64,000 bases of DNA from Enterobacter sp. Bisph1 (GCF_000814905.1 NZ_JXAG01000047.1:1-64000); one strand, 5' to 3'; shown: positions 1 through 14,001, numbered from the stretch's first letter. The notes: generated by a model from the sequence alone, not told the origin. Program-made: numbers and translations.

Positions 1-1100
<1,100 letters not shown>

Positions 1101-1113
1101 TTAACCCTGCGGC

Positions 1114-4372
<3,259 letters not shown>

Positions 4373-4393
4373 GAAATATACAGCGATCACACA

Positions 4394-4681
4394 CTACCAA
4401 TGTAGCTGAACGGCGTTTTTCACCGTCAGGCTAACGAAATCATTATAGTCAACCTTGACGACGCTGTGCGAAATTTGACCATCCAGCCCACGCGCAGCGA
4501 TATCTTCTTTCAGCACGTGCACCTTAATGGGGGCATTTAGCAGTAACTCAATGTAGCGGCCCTGCTTAAGCGCGGCCGTCACGCCATCCGAGAGCAGCAA
4601 GAGATCGTCGCCAGGGTTCATCAAACGTAGCATCGCCGCCATATCGCACTGCCAGGGAGATCGGGACATAGTATGCAGCAT
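4394..4681 (-). CDS. tusB: Sulfurtransferase complex subunit TusB
   Basis: Small DsrH-like subunit (95 residues, MLHTMSRSP... to ...NAVQLHW) of the TusBCD heterohexamer, which carries persulfide sulfur from TusA to TusE for MnmA-dependent 2-thiolation of U34 in Lys, Glu and Gln tRNAs. Last gene of the yheO-tusDCB series, 7 bases after tusC. The first Met (MLHTMSR) agrees with the E. coli start. Confidence 0.95.
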   Translation of the reverse strand: MLHTMSRSPWQCDMAAMLRLMNPGDDLLLLSDGVTAALKQGRYIELLLNAPIKVHVLKEDIAARGLDGQISHSVVKVDYNDFVSLTVKNAVQLHW

Positions 4682-4688
4682 ACGCGCC

Positions 4689-5048
4689 TCAGAAGGTCAG
4701 AATAACACTGTAGCTGGCAAGCTTTTCACTTAGCGCCTGGGGTTCCAGGCGCTGAGCGGGAAGGACAAACGCCGTCTCCTCACCTAATCCACGCTCGCGC
4801 AAAGAGGCCGCACACAGCCAGCATGAATCGATGTCATACAGCGCAAGGACTTTAAAGGTGGAGATGTAATCGCGCGCCAGCACCGCCGCCGGTTGCTGAT
4901 TAGCCAGCGGCTGGAATACGCCGTCACTGACAAAAAACACGCCGATATCATCAGTTAACGCCGAGGTAGCCAGCAGCGCATCGAGCCCTTCCCGGCCGGA
5001 AGAGGAGCCGTGGGGTGCAGAAGTAAAGACAAAGGCGATGCGTTTCAT
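4689..5048 (-). CDS. tusC: Sulfurtransferase complex subunit TusC
   Basis: DsrF-like subunit of TusBCD, 119 residues from MKRIAFVF. An in-frame upstream start is possible, but this ATG overlaps the tusD stop by one base (TGATG), the usual translational coupling in this operon, and gives the E. coli length. It is a structural partner of the catalytic TusD. Confidence 0.95.
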   Translation of the reverse strand: MKRIAFVFTSAPHGSSSGREGLDALLATSALTDDIGVFFVSDGVFQPLANQQPAAVLARDYISTFKVLALYDIDSCWLCAASLRERGLGEETAFVLPAQRLEPQALSEKLASYSVILTF

Positions 5049-5434
5049 CAGAACTGAACTACCCGATCGCAAGTGAGCGCGGCTTCCGCCAGCGCACCGA
5101 GGCCGGTCAAAGAAAATCCCGGTTGTAAATTGGCGCTGTTCAACGCCAGCCGTTGCGCTTCAACATTATCCACAATGCCGCGACGCAGCGCGGCCGCCAC
5201 GCAGATATGCAATTCAACCTGATGTTCATCATGCAGACGCTGCCAGGCGCGCACCAGGTCAAACTCATCGCTGGCAGGCGCGGTAAGCGCGTTGGCATTG
5301 CTTACGCCTTCACGATAAAAAAAGACGCTGGCCAGCGTATGTCCGGCATTCAGTAACGCCTGTGCAAACTGGTAGGCGCTGCTGGCCTGCTGCGTACCGT
5401 AAGCCGGGCCGGTGACCATCAGGGCGAAACGCAT
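5048..5434 (-). CDS. tusD: Sulfurtransferase TusD, catalytic subunit
   Basis: DsrE-like subunit, 128 residues. The persulfide-carrying cysteine is present as Cys78 in ELHICVAAA. It accepts sulfur from TusA and passes it to TusE in the 2-thiouridine tRNA pathway. Its ATG overlaps the yheO stop by one base (TAATG) and its stop overlaps the tusC start, so the four genes look translationally coupled. Confidence 0.96.
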   Translation of the reverse strand: MRFALMVTGPAYGTQQASSAYQFAQALLNAGHTLASVFFYREGVSNANALTAPASDEFDLVRAWQRLHDEHQVELHICVAAALRRGIVDNVEAQRLALNSANLQPGFSLTGLGALAEAALTCDRVVQF

Positions 5435-6156
5435 TAACGATCCTGTACGGAAAAATCGCCGCTTTTAAACTGGCGGATGTAGAGATAAACGGTGTGCTTC
5501 GAAATGTTGAGGCGGTCGGCAACCTGATTGATAGCGTCTTTGATATCAAAGATGCCTTTCTCATAAAGGTTCAGCACAATCTGGCGATTCTTGGCATTGT
5601 TAGAAACGTTACGATCGGCGTTGACCTCTTCAATGGTGAACTCCAGGGTTTGCATCACCAGATCTTCTACCGAGGAGGCAAAGTTGACGGAGGAACCGAC
5701 GTCCGGCGTTTCCGGCGGTACAAAAGTGCTCATGATTTGCGAGAACGGTACATCCAGGTTCATGTTGATGCACAGCAGTCCAATCACACGATGATCGCGG
5801 TTACGGATAGCAATTGTCACTGACTTCATCAGCACGCCGCTTTTAGCGCGCGTGAAATAGCACTTCGATACGCTGCTGTCGGCACCGGTCATATCATGCA
5901 GCATGCGCAGAGCAAGATCGGTAATGGGCGAACCAATTTTACGCCCCGTATGTTCGCCATTGGCAATGCGGATTGCAGAACATTTCAAATCCTGCAGGGA
6001 GTGCAGAACGATTTCACAATGGCTACCAATGAGCATCGCTAACCCGTCCACCACCGCTTCATAGGATTTGAGGATGTCGAAGTCGGTCTGATCGAAAGGA
6101 CGTTGATCCAGCAAATCAAGCTCACTGGTTTCGTTGGTTAATAGCGACCTGGACAT
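5434..6156 (-). CDS. yheO: YheO family PAS/HTH transcriptional regulator
   Basis: Predicted DNA-binding regulator with an N-terminal YheO-type PAS-like domain (about residues 20-135) and a C-terminal helix-turn-helix ([21 protein letters not shown], about residues 205-225). Starting at MSRSLL gives 240 residues, the E. coli length; a GTG four codons upstream abuts the AAGGAG ribosome-binding site directly and is unlikely to be used. First gene of the tus operon; its regulon is unknown to me, and a link to tRNA thiolation is suggested only by position. Confidence 0.9.
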   Translation of the reverse strand: MSRSLLTNETSELDLLDQRPFDQTDFDILKSYEAVVDGLAMLIGSHCEIVLHSLQDLKCSAIRIANGEHTGRKIGSPITDLALRMLHDMTGADSSVSKCYFTRAKSGVLMKSVTIAIRNRDHRVIGLLCINMNLDVPFSQIMSTFVPPETPDVGSSVNFASSVEDLVMQTLEFTIEEVNADRNVSNNAKNRQIVLNLYEKGIFDIKDAINQVADRLNISKHTVYLYIRQFKSGDFSVQDR

Positions 6157-6178
6157 GAAAAAAAACACTCCTTTTCAG

Positions 6179-6209
6179 GAGCCTGTCGTTATGTTTTCAG
6201 GGCAGGCTC
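6179..6209 (-). other. Leader stem-loop just upstream of the yheO ribosome-binding site
   Basis: Inverted repeat GAGCCTG / CAGGCTC (7 bp, 17-base loop) ends 4 bases before the AAGGAG of yheO. It could influence translation initiation or mRNA stability; no matching RNA family was recognised. Confidence 0.4.
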
Positions 6210-6276
6210 ATTATTTATATGGGGATATAAATTAATACATCGTAGGTTAAGCTTTCCAGAATTATATCCCTGGCGC

Positions 6277-6307
6277 AAAAAAAAACGCCGCCCGAAGGCG
6301 GCGCTTT
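6277..6307 (-). terminator. fkpA intrinsic terminator
   Basis: On the reverse strand a GC-rich stem CGCCGCC / GGCGGCG with a TTCG loop is followed by a run of nine T, 8 bases after the fkpA stop codon. Separates fkpA from the yheO-tus operon. Confidence 0.92.
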
Positions 6308-6314
6308 TGCAGTT

Positions 6315-7166
6315 TTATTTCTTACTGGCATCCGCTGCCGGTGCGTCTGCGGCTTTATCGCCCGCTGCCGGAGCAGCTTCTGGCGCTGCGGCATCCGCTT
6401 TCGGTGCGGCTTTAATATCCAGCAGCTCTACGTCGAAGACCAGCGTGGAGTTTGCCGGGATACCCGGAACGCCGGTTTTACCGTAAGCCAGTGCCGGTGG
6501 GATAACCAGCTTGATCTTGCCGCCTTTCTTGATGTTTTTCAGGCCTTCGGTCCAGCCAGGGATAACGCCATCAAGACGGAAGGAGAGCGGCTCACCGCGG
6601 GTATAGGAGTTATCGAACTCTTTACCGTCGATCAGCGTACCTTTGTAGTTAACGACGACAGTGTCGCTGTCTTTCGGCGCATCGCCGGTACCTTCTTTCT
6701 CTACTTTGTACAGCAGACCGGTATCAGACGTTTTCACACCTTTCTCTTTTGCGAAGGTGTCACGGAAGGCTTTGCCTTTCGTTTCATTCTCGGTAGCGTC
6801 TTTTTCCATGCGATCTTGCGCGGCGGTTTTCACGCGGGTTTCAAACGCCTGCAGGGTCTGTTCGATCTCCTGGTCGCTCAGTTTGCTCTTATCGGCAAAC
6901 GCGTCCTGAACACCGGCGATCAGCTGGGCTTTATCCAGTTTGATACCCAGTTTTTCCTGCTCTTTCAGGGAATTTTCCATATAGCGGCCCAGCGATGCGC
7001 CCAGCGCATAGGCAGATTTCTGGTCGTCATTTTTAAATGCCGCTTTGCTGTCAGCTGCTGCGGCCGGCTCTTTCTTTGCAGCGGTATCGGCGGCGGAAGA
7101 GATCGGCGCATGAAGGGCGACGGCCATGGTAGTCGCCAGCAGCGTGACTTTAAACAGTGATTTCAT
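6315..7166 (-). CDS. fkpA: FKBP-type peptidyl-prolyl isomerase/chaperone FkpA, periplasmic
   Basis: Periplasmic folding factor combining general chaperone and prolyl isomerase activity. Starting at MKSLFKV gives 283 residues; the signal peptide runs to about residue 25 (cleavage in ISSA|ADTA). An N-terminal alpha-helical dimerisation domain (about 35-140) precedes the FKBP domain (about 155-250: VVVNYKGTL, GVIPGWTEGL, VIPPALAYG). The last 30 residues form an Ala/Pro/Asp/Lys-rich tail, somewhat different from E. coli. A sigmaE-type promoter upstream places it in the envelope stress response. Confidence 0.97.
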   Translation of the reverse strand: MKSLFKVTLLATTMAVALHAPISSAADTAAKKEPAAAADSKAAFKNDDQKSAYALGASLGRYMENSLKEQEKLGIKLDKAQLIAGVQDAFADKSKLSDQEIEQTLQAFETRVKTAAQDRMEKDATENETKGKAFRDTFAKEKGVKTSDTGLLYKVEKEGTGDAPKDSDTVVVNYKGTLIDGKEFDNSYTRGEPLSFRLDGVIPGWTEGLKNIKKGGKIKLVIPPALAYGKTGVPGIPANSTLVFDVELLDIKAAPKADAAAPEAAPAAGDKAADAPAADASKK

Positions 7167-7283
7167 CCATTTCTCCAGGGGCCGGGGCATCTCGCCCCAG
7201 GGTTAAACAAATAATGTAAGAGACGTACTATAAAGCGTTGTGGTGGAAATCAACATAACCATGCTCTCTGAATTCACCTGTTT

Positions 7284-7311
7284 TGAGACTATTTTTGTTT
7301 AAATAAGTTTC
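7284..7311 (-). promoter_or_regulatory. sigmaE-like promoter of fkpA
   Basis: Reverse strand GAAACTT, 16-base spacer, TCTCA, about 120 bases before the fkpA start. It closely resembles the E. coli fkpA sigmaE promoter (GAAACT...TCTGA). One position of the -10 element differs from consensus (C for G). The rest of the 240-base fkpA-slyX divergent region shows no other strong signal. Confidence 0.7.
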
Positions 7312-7405
7312 TGCTTTTCTTTGTCTGTGCTGTACCCGCCGCAAAAGTGCAGTAAAATTCGTCCGTTTAATAACAACCGAGCCGGACGCAACCCCGAGGT
7401 GAAGT

Positions 7406-7624
7406 ATGCAAGACTTAAATTTAGAAGCGCGACTGGCGGAGCTGGAAAGCAGACTGGCTTTTCAGGAGATGACCATCGAGGAACTCAACCAGACGGTTGT
7501 CGCCCACGAGCTTGAAATGGCGAAGCTGCGTGAACATCTGCGTTTAATGGCGGAAAAACTGAAAGCGAGCCAGCCTTCGCATTTGGCCTCCCCTGCTGAA
7601 GAGACACCGCCGCCTCATTATTGA
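7406..7624 (+). CDS. slyX: SlyX family protein
   Basis: 72-residue protein made almost entirely of one predicted coiled coil (leucine heptads through residues 5-53) and a Pro-rich end PPPHY. Conserved beside slyD throughout enterobacteria; function unknown. A GAGG ribosome-binding site precedes the ATG. Convergent with slyD, with a bidirectional terminator between them. Confidence 0.93.
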   Translation: MQDLNLEARLAELESRLAFQEMTIEELNQTVVAHELEMAKLREHLRLMAEKLKASQPSHLASPAEETPPPHY

Positions 7625-7628
7625 GACG

Positions 7629-7656
7629 AAAAAAAAGCGGGTTTCCCCGCTTTTTC
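7629..7656 (+). terminator. Bidirectional terminator between slyX and slyD
   Basis: Stem AGCGGG / CCCGCT with a TTTC loop is flanked by A8 on the left and T6 on the right, so it can work in both directions. It starts 5 bases after the slyX stop. Confidence 0.88.
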
Positions 7657-7666
7657 GTTACGCTAT

Positions 7667-7700
7667 GTTTTTCGTACGGCGATTCGGCTGTGCGAAAAAC
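7667..7700. repeat. Inverted repeat downstream of slyD
   Basis: GTTTTTCG at 7667-7674 is repeated in inverse (CGAAAAAC) at 7693-7700, with 18 bases between. It lies 12 bases beyond the slyD stop. AT-rich and not an obvious terminator; could stabilise the slyD mRNA end. Confidence 0.35.
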
Positions 7701-7711
7701 GCTGCGTTATA

Positions 7712-8299
7712 TTAGTGACAACCGCAGCCGCCGTTACCGCCGCAACCACCTTTACCGTGGTCGTGACCGTGATCGTGGCCGTGACCGCCGCAGCAGCCAT
7801 CATGATCGTGGTCGTGATCATGATCGTGACCATTCGCACCGTGAACGTGGCCATGAGCCAGTTCTTCTTCGGTCGCTTCGCGGATAGCGACAACTTCAAC
7901 GTTGAACTTCAGGTTCTGACCCGCCAGCATGTGGTTGCCGTCGACAACAACGTGGTCGTCTTCAACTTCGGTGATCTCTACCGGTACTGGACCCTGGTCG
8001 GTTTCCGCCAGGAAACGCATGCCAACCTGCAGCTCATCAACGCCCATAAAGACGTCTTTAGGTACACGCTGCACCAGGTTGTCGTCATACTGACCGTAAG
8101 CGTCATTTGCGCCAACAGCCACATCGAATTTGTCGCCGACTTCGTGACCGTCCAGCGCGTTTTCCAGACCGGAGATCAGGGAACCGTGACCGTGCAGGTA
8201 GTCCAGCGGCGCACTCACCGGAGACTCATCAACCAATACACCGTCTTCTGTACGTACCTGATAGGCCAGGCTAACCACCAGGTCTTTTGCTACTTTCAT
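7712..8299 (-). CDS. slyD: FKBP-type peptidyl-prolyl isomerase and metallochaperone SlyD
   Basis: Cytoplasmic prolyl isomerase/chaperone of 195 residues. The FKBP domain (about 1-69 and 130-150) is interrupted by the insert-in-flap domain (about 76-120). The C-terminal tail from residue 150 is packed with His, Asp and Cys (HDHDHDHDHDG, GCCGGHG, GGCGCH). In E. coli this tail binds nickel and other metals and helps hydrogenase maturation; SlyD is also needed for phiX174 E lysis. The repetitive tail produces long spurious antisense reading frames. Confidence 0.97.
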   Translation of the reverse strand: MKVAKDLVVSLAYQVRTEDGVLVDESPVSAPLDYLHGHGSLISGLENALDGHEVGDKFDVAVGANDAYGQYDDNLVQRVPKDVFMGVDELQVGMRFLAETDQGPVPVEITEVEDDHVVVDGNHMLAGQNLKFNVEVVAIREATEEELAHGHVHGANGHDHDHDHDHDGCCGGHGHDHGHDHGKGGCGGNGGCGCH

Positions 8300-8393
8300 G
8301 ATATCTCCTGAGCGTGGGAAAATTACTGGCGCAGATTGTAACGGAATTCTGCACCTGTGTACCCTTTAGCTTAAAAAAAGCTGCCCGATCTCG

Positions 8394-8594
8394 CTAGTCC
8401 GGATGAAAAATCCCAATCACTTGTTCGTCTTTGCGTACGTGCTCGCGGGCTTCTTTATCCGCTTCACGCATCTGATGTCCGCACTTAACACACTCAACGA
8501 TATCGACATTATTCTCACGCCACATGGCCATTGAGTCCTTCGCCTGGCAAGCCGGGCAAACGGCACCGGCGATAAAACGTTTTCGTACAGCCAT
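8394..8594 (-). CDS. yheV: YheV family zinc-ribbon protein
   Basis: 66-residue protein with two CxxC pairs (CPAC near residue 13 and CVKC near residue 35), a zinc-ribbon signature. MAVRKRF was taken as start because it gives the E. coli length; longer in-frame starts fall inside kefB. It follows kefB by 10 bases and probably shares its transcript. Function unknown. Confidence 0.9.
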   Translation of the reverse strand: MAVRKRFIAGAVCPACQAKDSMAMWRENNVDIVECVKCGHQMREADKEAREHVRKDEQVIGIFHPD

Positions 8595-8604
8595 TCGATT
8601 CCCC

Positions 8605-10410
8605 TTATTCAAACTCGTCCCAGCCATCAAGCTGACGACGCTCTTGCTGCATTTCACGCTGGAAAATCTCCTCCAGCTCGCGTCGCGCCTCGCGCACACG
8701 GGAAATTTGGATCGTATCCGTATGCACCGGCATCAGCTCACGCAGCATGCGCATATCTAAACGTTTAAAGTGCAGTTGCGCACGCTGAGCCTGATGGGGA
8801 TGCATCCCCAGCGTAACTAACGTCTTGCGCCCCAGCTCCAGCGCACTGGAGAAGGTTTCACGGGAAAACTGCGTGACGCCCGCCTGCAACAGTTCATGGG
8901 CTTCAACACGCCCGCGTGCTCGGGCGAGGATCGACAGATTTGGAAAATGTTGCTGGCAAATCTCCACCAGCTTCATGGTATCCAGCGGATCGTTACAGGT
9001 GATCACGATAGATTGCGCCGCCTCGGCGCCCGCCGAACGCAGCAGCTCCACCTGCGTCGCATCGCCGTAATAGACTTTATAGCCATATTTACGCATCAGG
9101 TTAACGGCGCTGATGTCCCGCTCCAGCACCGTAATACGCATCTTATTGGCCATTAACAGACGGCCAATAACCTGACCAAAACGCCCAAAGCCCACCACAA
9201 TCACCTGCGGTTTATCGTCATCCACCCACGGCGTTTCATCTTCATCTTCCGGGGTGTTAAAACGCCGGGAGAGTTTTTTATCGATAAATCGCATCAGCAA
9301 CGGCGTGGTCATCATCGACAGCGTGACGGTCACTAACAGCAGCGCCATTTGATCATTATGGAACAAGCGTTGCGAAGAGGCCGAAGAGAAGAGAACGAAG
9401 GCGAACTCTCCCCCCTGGCTTAATACACCGGCAAACTGCATACGTTCTGAACTGCGCAATCCATAGACGCGCGCCAGGCCGTACAGCACCGCCGTTTTCA
9501 CCGCCACCAGCACCGCCACACTCATTACTACCCATAAAAGATGGGTGTAAAGCACGCCCAGGTTCAGCGCCATACCAACGGAGATAAAAAATAGCCCCAG
9601 CAGCAACCCTTTAAAGGGTTCGATAGCGATTTCCAGTTCGTGGCGGTATTCGCTTTCCGCCAGCAGCACGCCAGCAATAAAGGTTCCCAGCGCCATCGAT
9701 AATCCCAGCGCATCCATAAACAGCGCCGAGGCCAGCACCAGTAAAAGCGTTGCGGCGGTAAACACCTCGCGCACGCCGGAACCAGCAATAAAGCGGAAGA
9801 GCGGGCGCAGCAGATAACGCCCACCAATCAACATGCCGGCGAAAGCCATCACTTTCATCCCTACTTTCATCCAGTCGAGATGCTCATCGCCGTTGCCCGC
9901 CAGTAGCGGCACCAGCGCCAGCGCCGGGATCACCGCCAGATCCTGAAACAGCAGCACCGAAAAACCAAGTTGCCCGGCTTCGTTACGGTTCATCCCTTTA
10001 TCGCGCATAAGCTGCAGCGCCATCGCCGTGGAGGACATCGCCAGACCAATACCGCCGATGATCGCAGCCTGCCAGGAGAACTGCGTCAGCATCAGCAGCC
10101 CGGCGAGGATTGCCGCGCTAAACAGCACCTGCGCCGCACCGACGCCAAAGATCGAACGACGCAACTCCCACAGCTTGCGTGGATTCAGCTCGAGCCCGAT
10201 GATAAACATCAGGAACACCACGCCGAGCTCAGAAAAATGGAGGATCTCATCGACGTCGCTGATAAACCCTAATCCCCAGGGGCCAATGGCGATCCCCGCC
10301 AGCAGGTAACCCAGCACGGCACCAATGCCTAAACGGGCGGCAAGGGGAACAGCGACCACCGCAGCGAAAAGAAACAGCACACCGGCCAGTAACAGTGCGG
10401 AACCTTCCAT
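8605..10410 (-). CDS. kefB: Glutathione-regulated potassium-efflux antiporter KefB
   Basis: CPA2-family K+/H+ antiporter of 601 residues, starting [10 protein letters not shown]. About twelve hydrophobic segments fill residues 1-380; the C-terminal RCK/TrkA-N domain begins with the nucleotide-binding motif VVGFGRFGQ near residue 405. In E. coli, glutathione keeps it closed and glutathione adducts of electrophiles open it, acidifying the cytoplasm for protection. The ATG overlaps the stop of kefG, its ancillary activator, by one base. Confidence 0.97.
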   Translation of the reverse strand: MEGSALLLAGVLFLFAAVVAVPLAARLGIGAVLGYLLAGIAIGPWGLGFISDVDEILHFSELGVVFLMFIIGLELNPRKLWELRRSIFGVGAAQVLFSAAILAGLLMLTQFSWQAAIIGGIGLAMSSTAMALQLMRDKGMNRNEAGQLGFSVLLFQDLAVIPALALVPLLAGNGDEHLDWMKVGMKVMAFAGMLIGGRYLLRPLFRFIAGSGVREVFTAATLLLVLASALFMDALGLSMALGTFIAGVLLAESEYRHELEIAIEPFKGLLLGLFFISVGMALNLGVLYTHLLWVVMSVAVLVAVKTAVLYGLARVYGLRSSERMQFAGVLSQGGEFAFVLFSSASSQRLFHNDQMALLLVTVTLSMMTTPLLMRFIDKKLSRRFNTPEDEDETPWVDDDKPQVIVVGFGRFGQVIGRLLMANKMRITVLERDISAVNLMRKYGYKVYYGDATQVELLRSAGAEAAQSIVITCNDPLDTMKLVEICQQHFPNLSILARARGRVEAHELLQAGVTQFSRETFSSALELGRKTLVTLGMHPHQAQRAQLHFKRLDMRMLRELMPVHTDTIQISRVREARRELEEIFQREMQQERRQLDGWDEFE

Positions 10411-10964
10411 TATCGTCCTCCTGCAGGCAGCGGCGACGCCAGCCATTCGCCATAGGCTTTTGCGTGATTCGCCAGCTTCTCTGGCGGCTGCCTGCGCGCC
10501 CAGTAAACAATAATCGGGCTTAACCAGTGCATATGACACATGGCGGCGGTCAGTTCATAGGGACGCAAAATATCGTTCAGGGAGTAGCGATTAAGCCCAT
10601 CGTGGCGATAGGCAGTCTCCGGCTCGCCGGTGGTGATCACGCTGCGCCAGTACTTTCCCGCCAGTTCGTTCCCACCAATACCGCTGGCAAAGCCGCGGCT
10701 CAAGACGCGGTCAAACCACTCTTTGAGCAGCGCCGGACAGCTGTAGGTGTAAAGGGGGTGCTGAAAAACAATGACATCGTGCTCACGCAGCAACGCCTGT
10801 TCGCGCGGAATATCAATAAAAAAGTCGGGGTAACGGGCGTACAGATCGTGCACCGTTACGTTTTGCAGCTGCATTGCCGGCTTAAGCAAAACCCGGTTCG
10901 CTACCGAGTCCTGTGATTCCGGATGGGCATAAAGCAGCAACACCTTCGCTGTCTGCGACATCAT
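10410..10964 (-). CDS. kefG: Ancillary protein KefG of the KefB system
   Basis: Flavodoxin-like NAD(P)H quinone-reductase homologue, 184 residues from [15 protein letters not shown]. It is needed for full KefB activity in E. coli. The conserved [17 protein letters not shown] and TTGEPE segments form the flavin/quinone site of the family. Translationally coupled to kefB (TAATG). An in-frame ATG six codons upstream is possible, but the chosen start gives the family length. Confidence 0.94.
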   Translation of the reverse strand: MMSQTAKVLLLYAHPESQDSVANRVLLKPAMQLQNVTVHDLYARYPDFFIDIPREQALLREHDVIVFQHPLYTYSCPALLKEWFDRVLSRGFASGIGGNELAGKYWRSVITTGEPETAYRHDGLNRYSLNDILRPYELTAAMCHMHWLSPIIVYWARRQPPEKLANHAKAYGEWLASPLPAGGR

Positions 10965-11127
10965 TCCCCTCCCGGGCGTCAAACTCCGGCAAGCTTACCG
11001 TCGCTGCCAGAATGATTTTGTCTATCGTCTTCGTTTTGGGCTACCATTGCGGCCCTGGCGTGCCACCTGGACGCGCTCTTACATTATCATAATGACAAAT
11101 TAACATAGTCTGAACATACGGCGCCTT

Positions 11128-13035
11128 ATGATTGTTTTCTCCTCGTTACAAATTCGTCGCGGCGTGCGTGTCCTGCTGGATAACGCTTCAGCCACCATTA
11201 ACCCGGGCCAGAAAGTAGGCCTGGTGGGTAAAAACGGCTGTGGTAAATCGACCCTGCTGTCGTTGTTGAAAAACGAGATAGGTGCCGATGGCGGAAGTTT
11301 CACCTTTCCTGGCACATGGCAACTGGCATGGGTAAATCAGGAAACGCCGGCTCTTAACGAAGCGGCTATCGACTATGTCATTGATGGCGATCGCGAATAC
11401 CGTCGGCTTGAAGCCGAGCTGAACGCCGCCAACGAGCGTAATGACGGGCACGCTATCGCCACGGTGCACGGTAAGCTGGACGCGATTGAGGCGTGGACGA
11501 TTCGCTCTCGCGCCTCCAGCTTGTTGCACGGTCTGGGTTTCAGTAACGAGCAGCTTGAACGCCCGGTAAGTGATTTTTCCGGCGGCTGGCGCATGCGTTT
11601 AAACCTCGCCCAGGCGCTGATTTGCCGTTCCGATTTGCTGCTACTCGATGAACCGACCAACCACCTCGATCTTGATGCGGTGATCTGGCTGGAGAAGTGG
11701 CTGAAAAGCTACCAGGGCACGTTAATCCTTATCTCCCACGACCGTGATTTTCTCGATCCGGTGGTGGACAAAATTTTGCATATTGAGCAGCAAAGCCTGT
11801 TCGAATACACCGGCAACTACAGTTCGTTTGAGCGCCAGCGCGCCACGCGCCTCGCCCAGCAGCAGGCCACTTATGAGAGTCAGCAGCAGCGCGTTGCCCA
11901 TCTGCAAAGCTTTATCGACCGCTTTAAAGCCAAAGCCAGTAAAGCGAAGCAGGCGCAGAGCCGTATCAAAATGCTCGAACGTATGGAGCTGATTGCGCCC
12001 GCGCATGTGGATAACCCGTTCCACTTTAGCTTCCGCCCGCCGGAGAGTTTGCCTAATCCACTGTTGAAAATGGAGAAAGTGAGCGCGGGTTACGGCGATC
12101 GCACCATTCTCAACGCCATTAAACTGAATCTGGTGCCGGGTTCACGTATTGGCCTGCTGGGGCGTAACGGTGCCGGTAAATCGACGCTGATAAAGTTACT
12201 GGCCGGTGAACTGGCGGCGCAGAGCGGCGAAATCGGACTGGCGAAAGGTATCAAGCTTGGCTACTTCGCTCAGCATCAGCTGGAGTTTTTACGCGCCGAT
12301 GAATCGCCGTTACAGCACCTGGCGCGTCTGGCGCCACAGGAGCTGGAGCAGAAGCTGCGGGATTACCTCGGCGGTTTTGGTTTTCAGGGCGATAAAGTGA
12401 CGGAAGTGACTGAGCGCTTCTCCGGCGGCGAAAAGGCCCGCCTGGTGCTGGCCCTCATTGTCTGGCAACGCCCGAACCTGCTGCTGCTCGATGAACCGAC
12501 CAACCACCTCGATCTGGATATGCGCCAGGCGCTGACCGAAGCGCTAATTGAGTTTGAAGGCGCGCTGGTTGTCGTTTCGCACGACCGCCATCTTATTCGC
12601 TCCACCACCGACGATCTCTATCTGGTACACGACGGCAAAGTCGAACCGTTTGAAGGTGACCTGGAGGATTATCAGCAGTGGCTGAGCGAGGTGCAAAAAC
12701 AGGAGAGCCAGCCTGCGGACGCAACGGCCAAAGAGAGCGCCAACAGCGCCCAGGCGCGCAAAGATCAGAAGCGTCGCGAAGCAGAACTGCGCACGCAAAC
12801 CCAGCCGCTGCGTAAAGAGATCGCCCGGCTGGAAAAAGAGATGGAAAAATGGAATGCGCAGCTAGCGGAAGCCGAAGAGAAGCTCGGCGACAGCGGGCTG
12901 TACGATCAGAGCCGCAAAGCGGAGCTCACCGCCTGCCTGCATCAGCAAGCGGCAGCGAAGTCAGGGCTCGAAGAGTGCGAAATGGCCTGGCTGGACGCCC
13001 ATGAACAGCTGGAGACGATGCTGCAAGGGGAGTAA
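11128..13035 (+). CDS. yheS: ABC-F family ATPase YheS
   Basis: Soluble twin-ATPase of 635 residues without membrane segments. Domain 1 has Walker A GKNGCGKST (about 34-42), signature FSGGW and LLLLDEPTNHLD; domain 2 has GRNGAGKST, FSGGEK and a second DEPTNHLD; the arm/linker region lies near 240-300 and a charged coiled coil at 530-635. ABC-F proteins act at the ribosomal E site; YheS is a poorly characterised member. The E. coli neighbour yheT is displaced 10.9 kb by inserted genes, and mdcR now follows after 3 bases. Confidence 0.96.
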   Translation: MIVFSSLQIRRGVRVLLDNASATINPGQKVGLVGKNGCGKSTLLSLLKNEIGADGGSFTFPGTWQLAWVNQETPALNEAAIDYVIDGDREYRRLEAELNAANERNDGHAIATVHGKLDAIEAWTIRSRASSLLHGLGFSNEQLERPVSDFSGGWRMRLNLAQALICRSDLLLLDEPTNHLDLDAVIWLEKWLKSYQGTLILISHDRDFLDPVVDKILHIEQQSLFEYTGNYSSFERQRATRLAQQQATYESQQQRVAHLQSFIDRFKAKASKAKQAQSRIKMLERMELIAPAHVDNPFHFSFRPPESLPNPLLKMEKVSAGYGDRTILNAIKLNLVPGSRIGLLGRNGAGKSTLIKLLAGELAAQSGEIGLAKGIKLGYFAQHQLEFLRADESPLQHLARLAPQELEQKLRDYLGGFGFQGDKVTEVTERFSGGEKARLVLALIVWQRPNLLLLDEPTNHLDLDMRQALTEALIEFEGALVVVSHDRHLIRSTTDDLYLVHDGKVEPFEGDLEDYQQWLSEVQKQESQPADATAKESANSAQARKDQKRREAELRTQTQPLRKEIARLEKEMEKWNAQLAEAEEKLGDSGLYDQSRKAELTACLHQQAAAKSGLEECEMAWLDAHEQLETMLQGE

Positions 13036-13038
13036 CTC

Positions 13039-14001
13039 ATGGCGGCGAGGGAGCTTATGAATCTGGATATCAACAACGACATTACGTTTCGCAAGCTCAC
13101 TATCTTTATGGCCTTTATGGACAAAGGCAATATTGCGCGCACTGCCGAAGCGCTGAATCTCAGCGGCGTAAGCGTGCATCGCGCGCTGCATACGCTGGAA
13201 GAGAATGTTCGCTGCCCGCTGTTTGTTCATAAAGGCCGTAACCTGCTCCCGCTGCCCGCGGCGTGGACGCTACTGGAGTATTGCCAGGAAGTCATGCAGC
13301 TAATGGAGCGTGGGCTGGATGAAGCGCGTAAAACCGCAGGCGTCGGTCAGGGGCGTTTACGCGTGGGCACGCTCTACTCCCTGACGCTGGAAACCGTACC
13401 GCGATTGATCATGGGGATGAAACTGCGTCGCCCTGATCTGGAGATGGATCTCACCATGGGATCTAATGAGGCGCTGCTGCATATGCTCGAAGAGGGCGTG
13501 CTGGATGCCATTCTGATCTCCATTTCCGAAAGCGAAATCGATCGTAACAACCTCGAAGTACTGCCGCTGTTTCATGACGACATCTTTCTTGCCGCGCCGG
13601 CGAGCGCAACGCTGAAAACCGATGCGTTAGCTGACTTGCGCGACTACCGTACGCAAAAGTTTGTCTCCCTCGCCGAGGGTTTCGCCACCTATGCCGGGTT
13701 TCAGGAAGCGTTTCATATTGCCGGTTTTGAGCCGGAGATTGTCACCCGCGTTAATGACATCTTCTCGATGCTGAGCCTGGTTCAGGCGGGCGTTGGATTT
13801 ACCCTGATGCCGGGAAGAATGAAGAAGGTCTACGAAGGTTCAGTGCAGATGTTACGCCTCGCTGAGCCGTATCAGATGCAGCAGCTCATTGCCGTTGTCT
13901 TTTCCCGCAACCGCGAGCGCGACCCTAACCTGCTGGCGCTGGCGGCGGAAAGCCGCATGTACGCCCGCAGCCTGCAGGAAAATATTACCCCTGCGCCCTA
14001 A
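13039..14001 (+). CDS. mdcR: LysR-type regulator of malonate utilisation, MdcR
   Basis: LysR-type regulator, 320 residues. The N-terminal winged helix-turn-helix covers about residues 15-75 (FMDKGNIARTAEALNLS...VHRALHTLE); the rest is the effector-binding domain. Its place beside mdcABCDEFGH and its likeness to the malonate regulator family identify it. It starts 3 bases after yheS with a GGGGAG site and its 3' end overlaps the convergent mdcH by 17 bases. A second start at 13057, with its own GAGGGAG, would give 314 residues. Confidence 0.88.
   Translation: MAARELMNLDINNDITFRKLTIFMAFMDKGNIARTAEALNLSGVSVHRALHTLEENVRCPLFVHKGRNLLPLPAAWTLLEYCQEVMQLMERGLDEARKTAGVGQGRLRVGTLYSLTLETVPRLIMGMKLRRPDLEMDLTMGSNEALLHMLEEGVLDAILISISESEIDRNNLEVLPLFHDDIFLAAPASATLKTDALADLRDYRTQKFVSLAEGFATYAGFQEAFHIAGFEPEIVTRVNDIFSMLSLVQAGVGFTLMPGRMKKVYEGSVQMLRLAEPYQMQQLIAVVFSRNRERDPNLLALAAESRMYARSLQENITPAP

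Noticed and set aside
7321..7515. Open frame overlapping the slyX start
   Set aside because: Different frame from slyX, no ribosome-binding site and no family resemblance.
7715..8311. Repetitive plus-strand frame opposite slyD
   Set aside because: Its Val/Ala/Thr repeats are the antisense reading of the His/Asp-rich SlyD tail.
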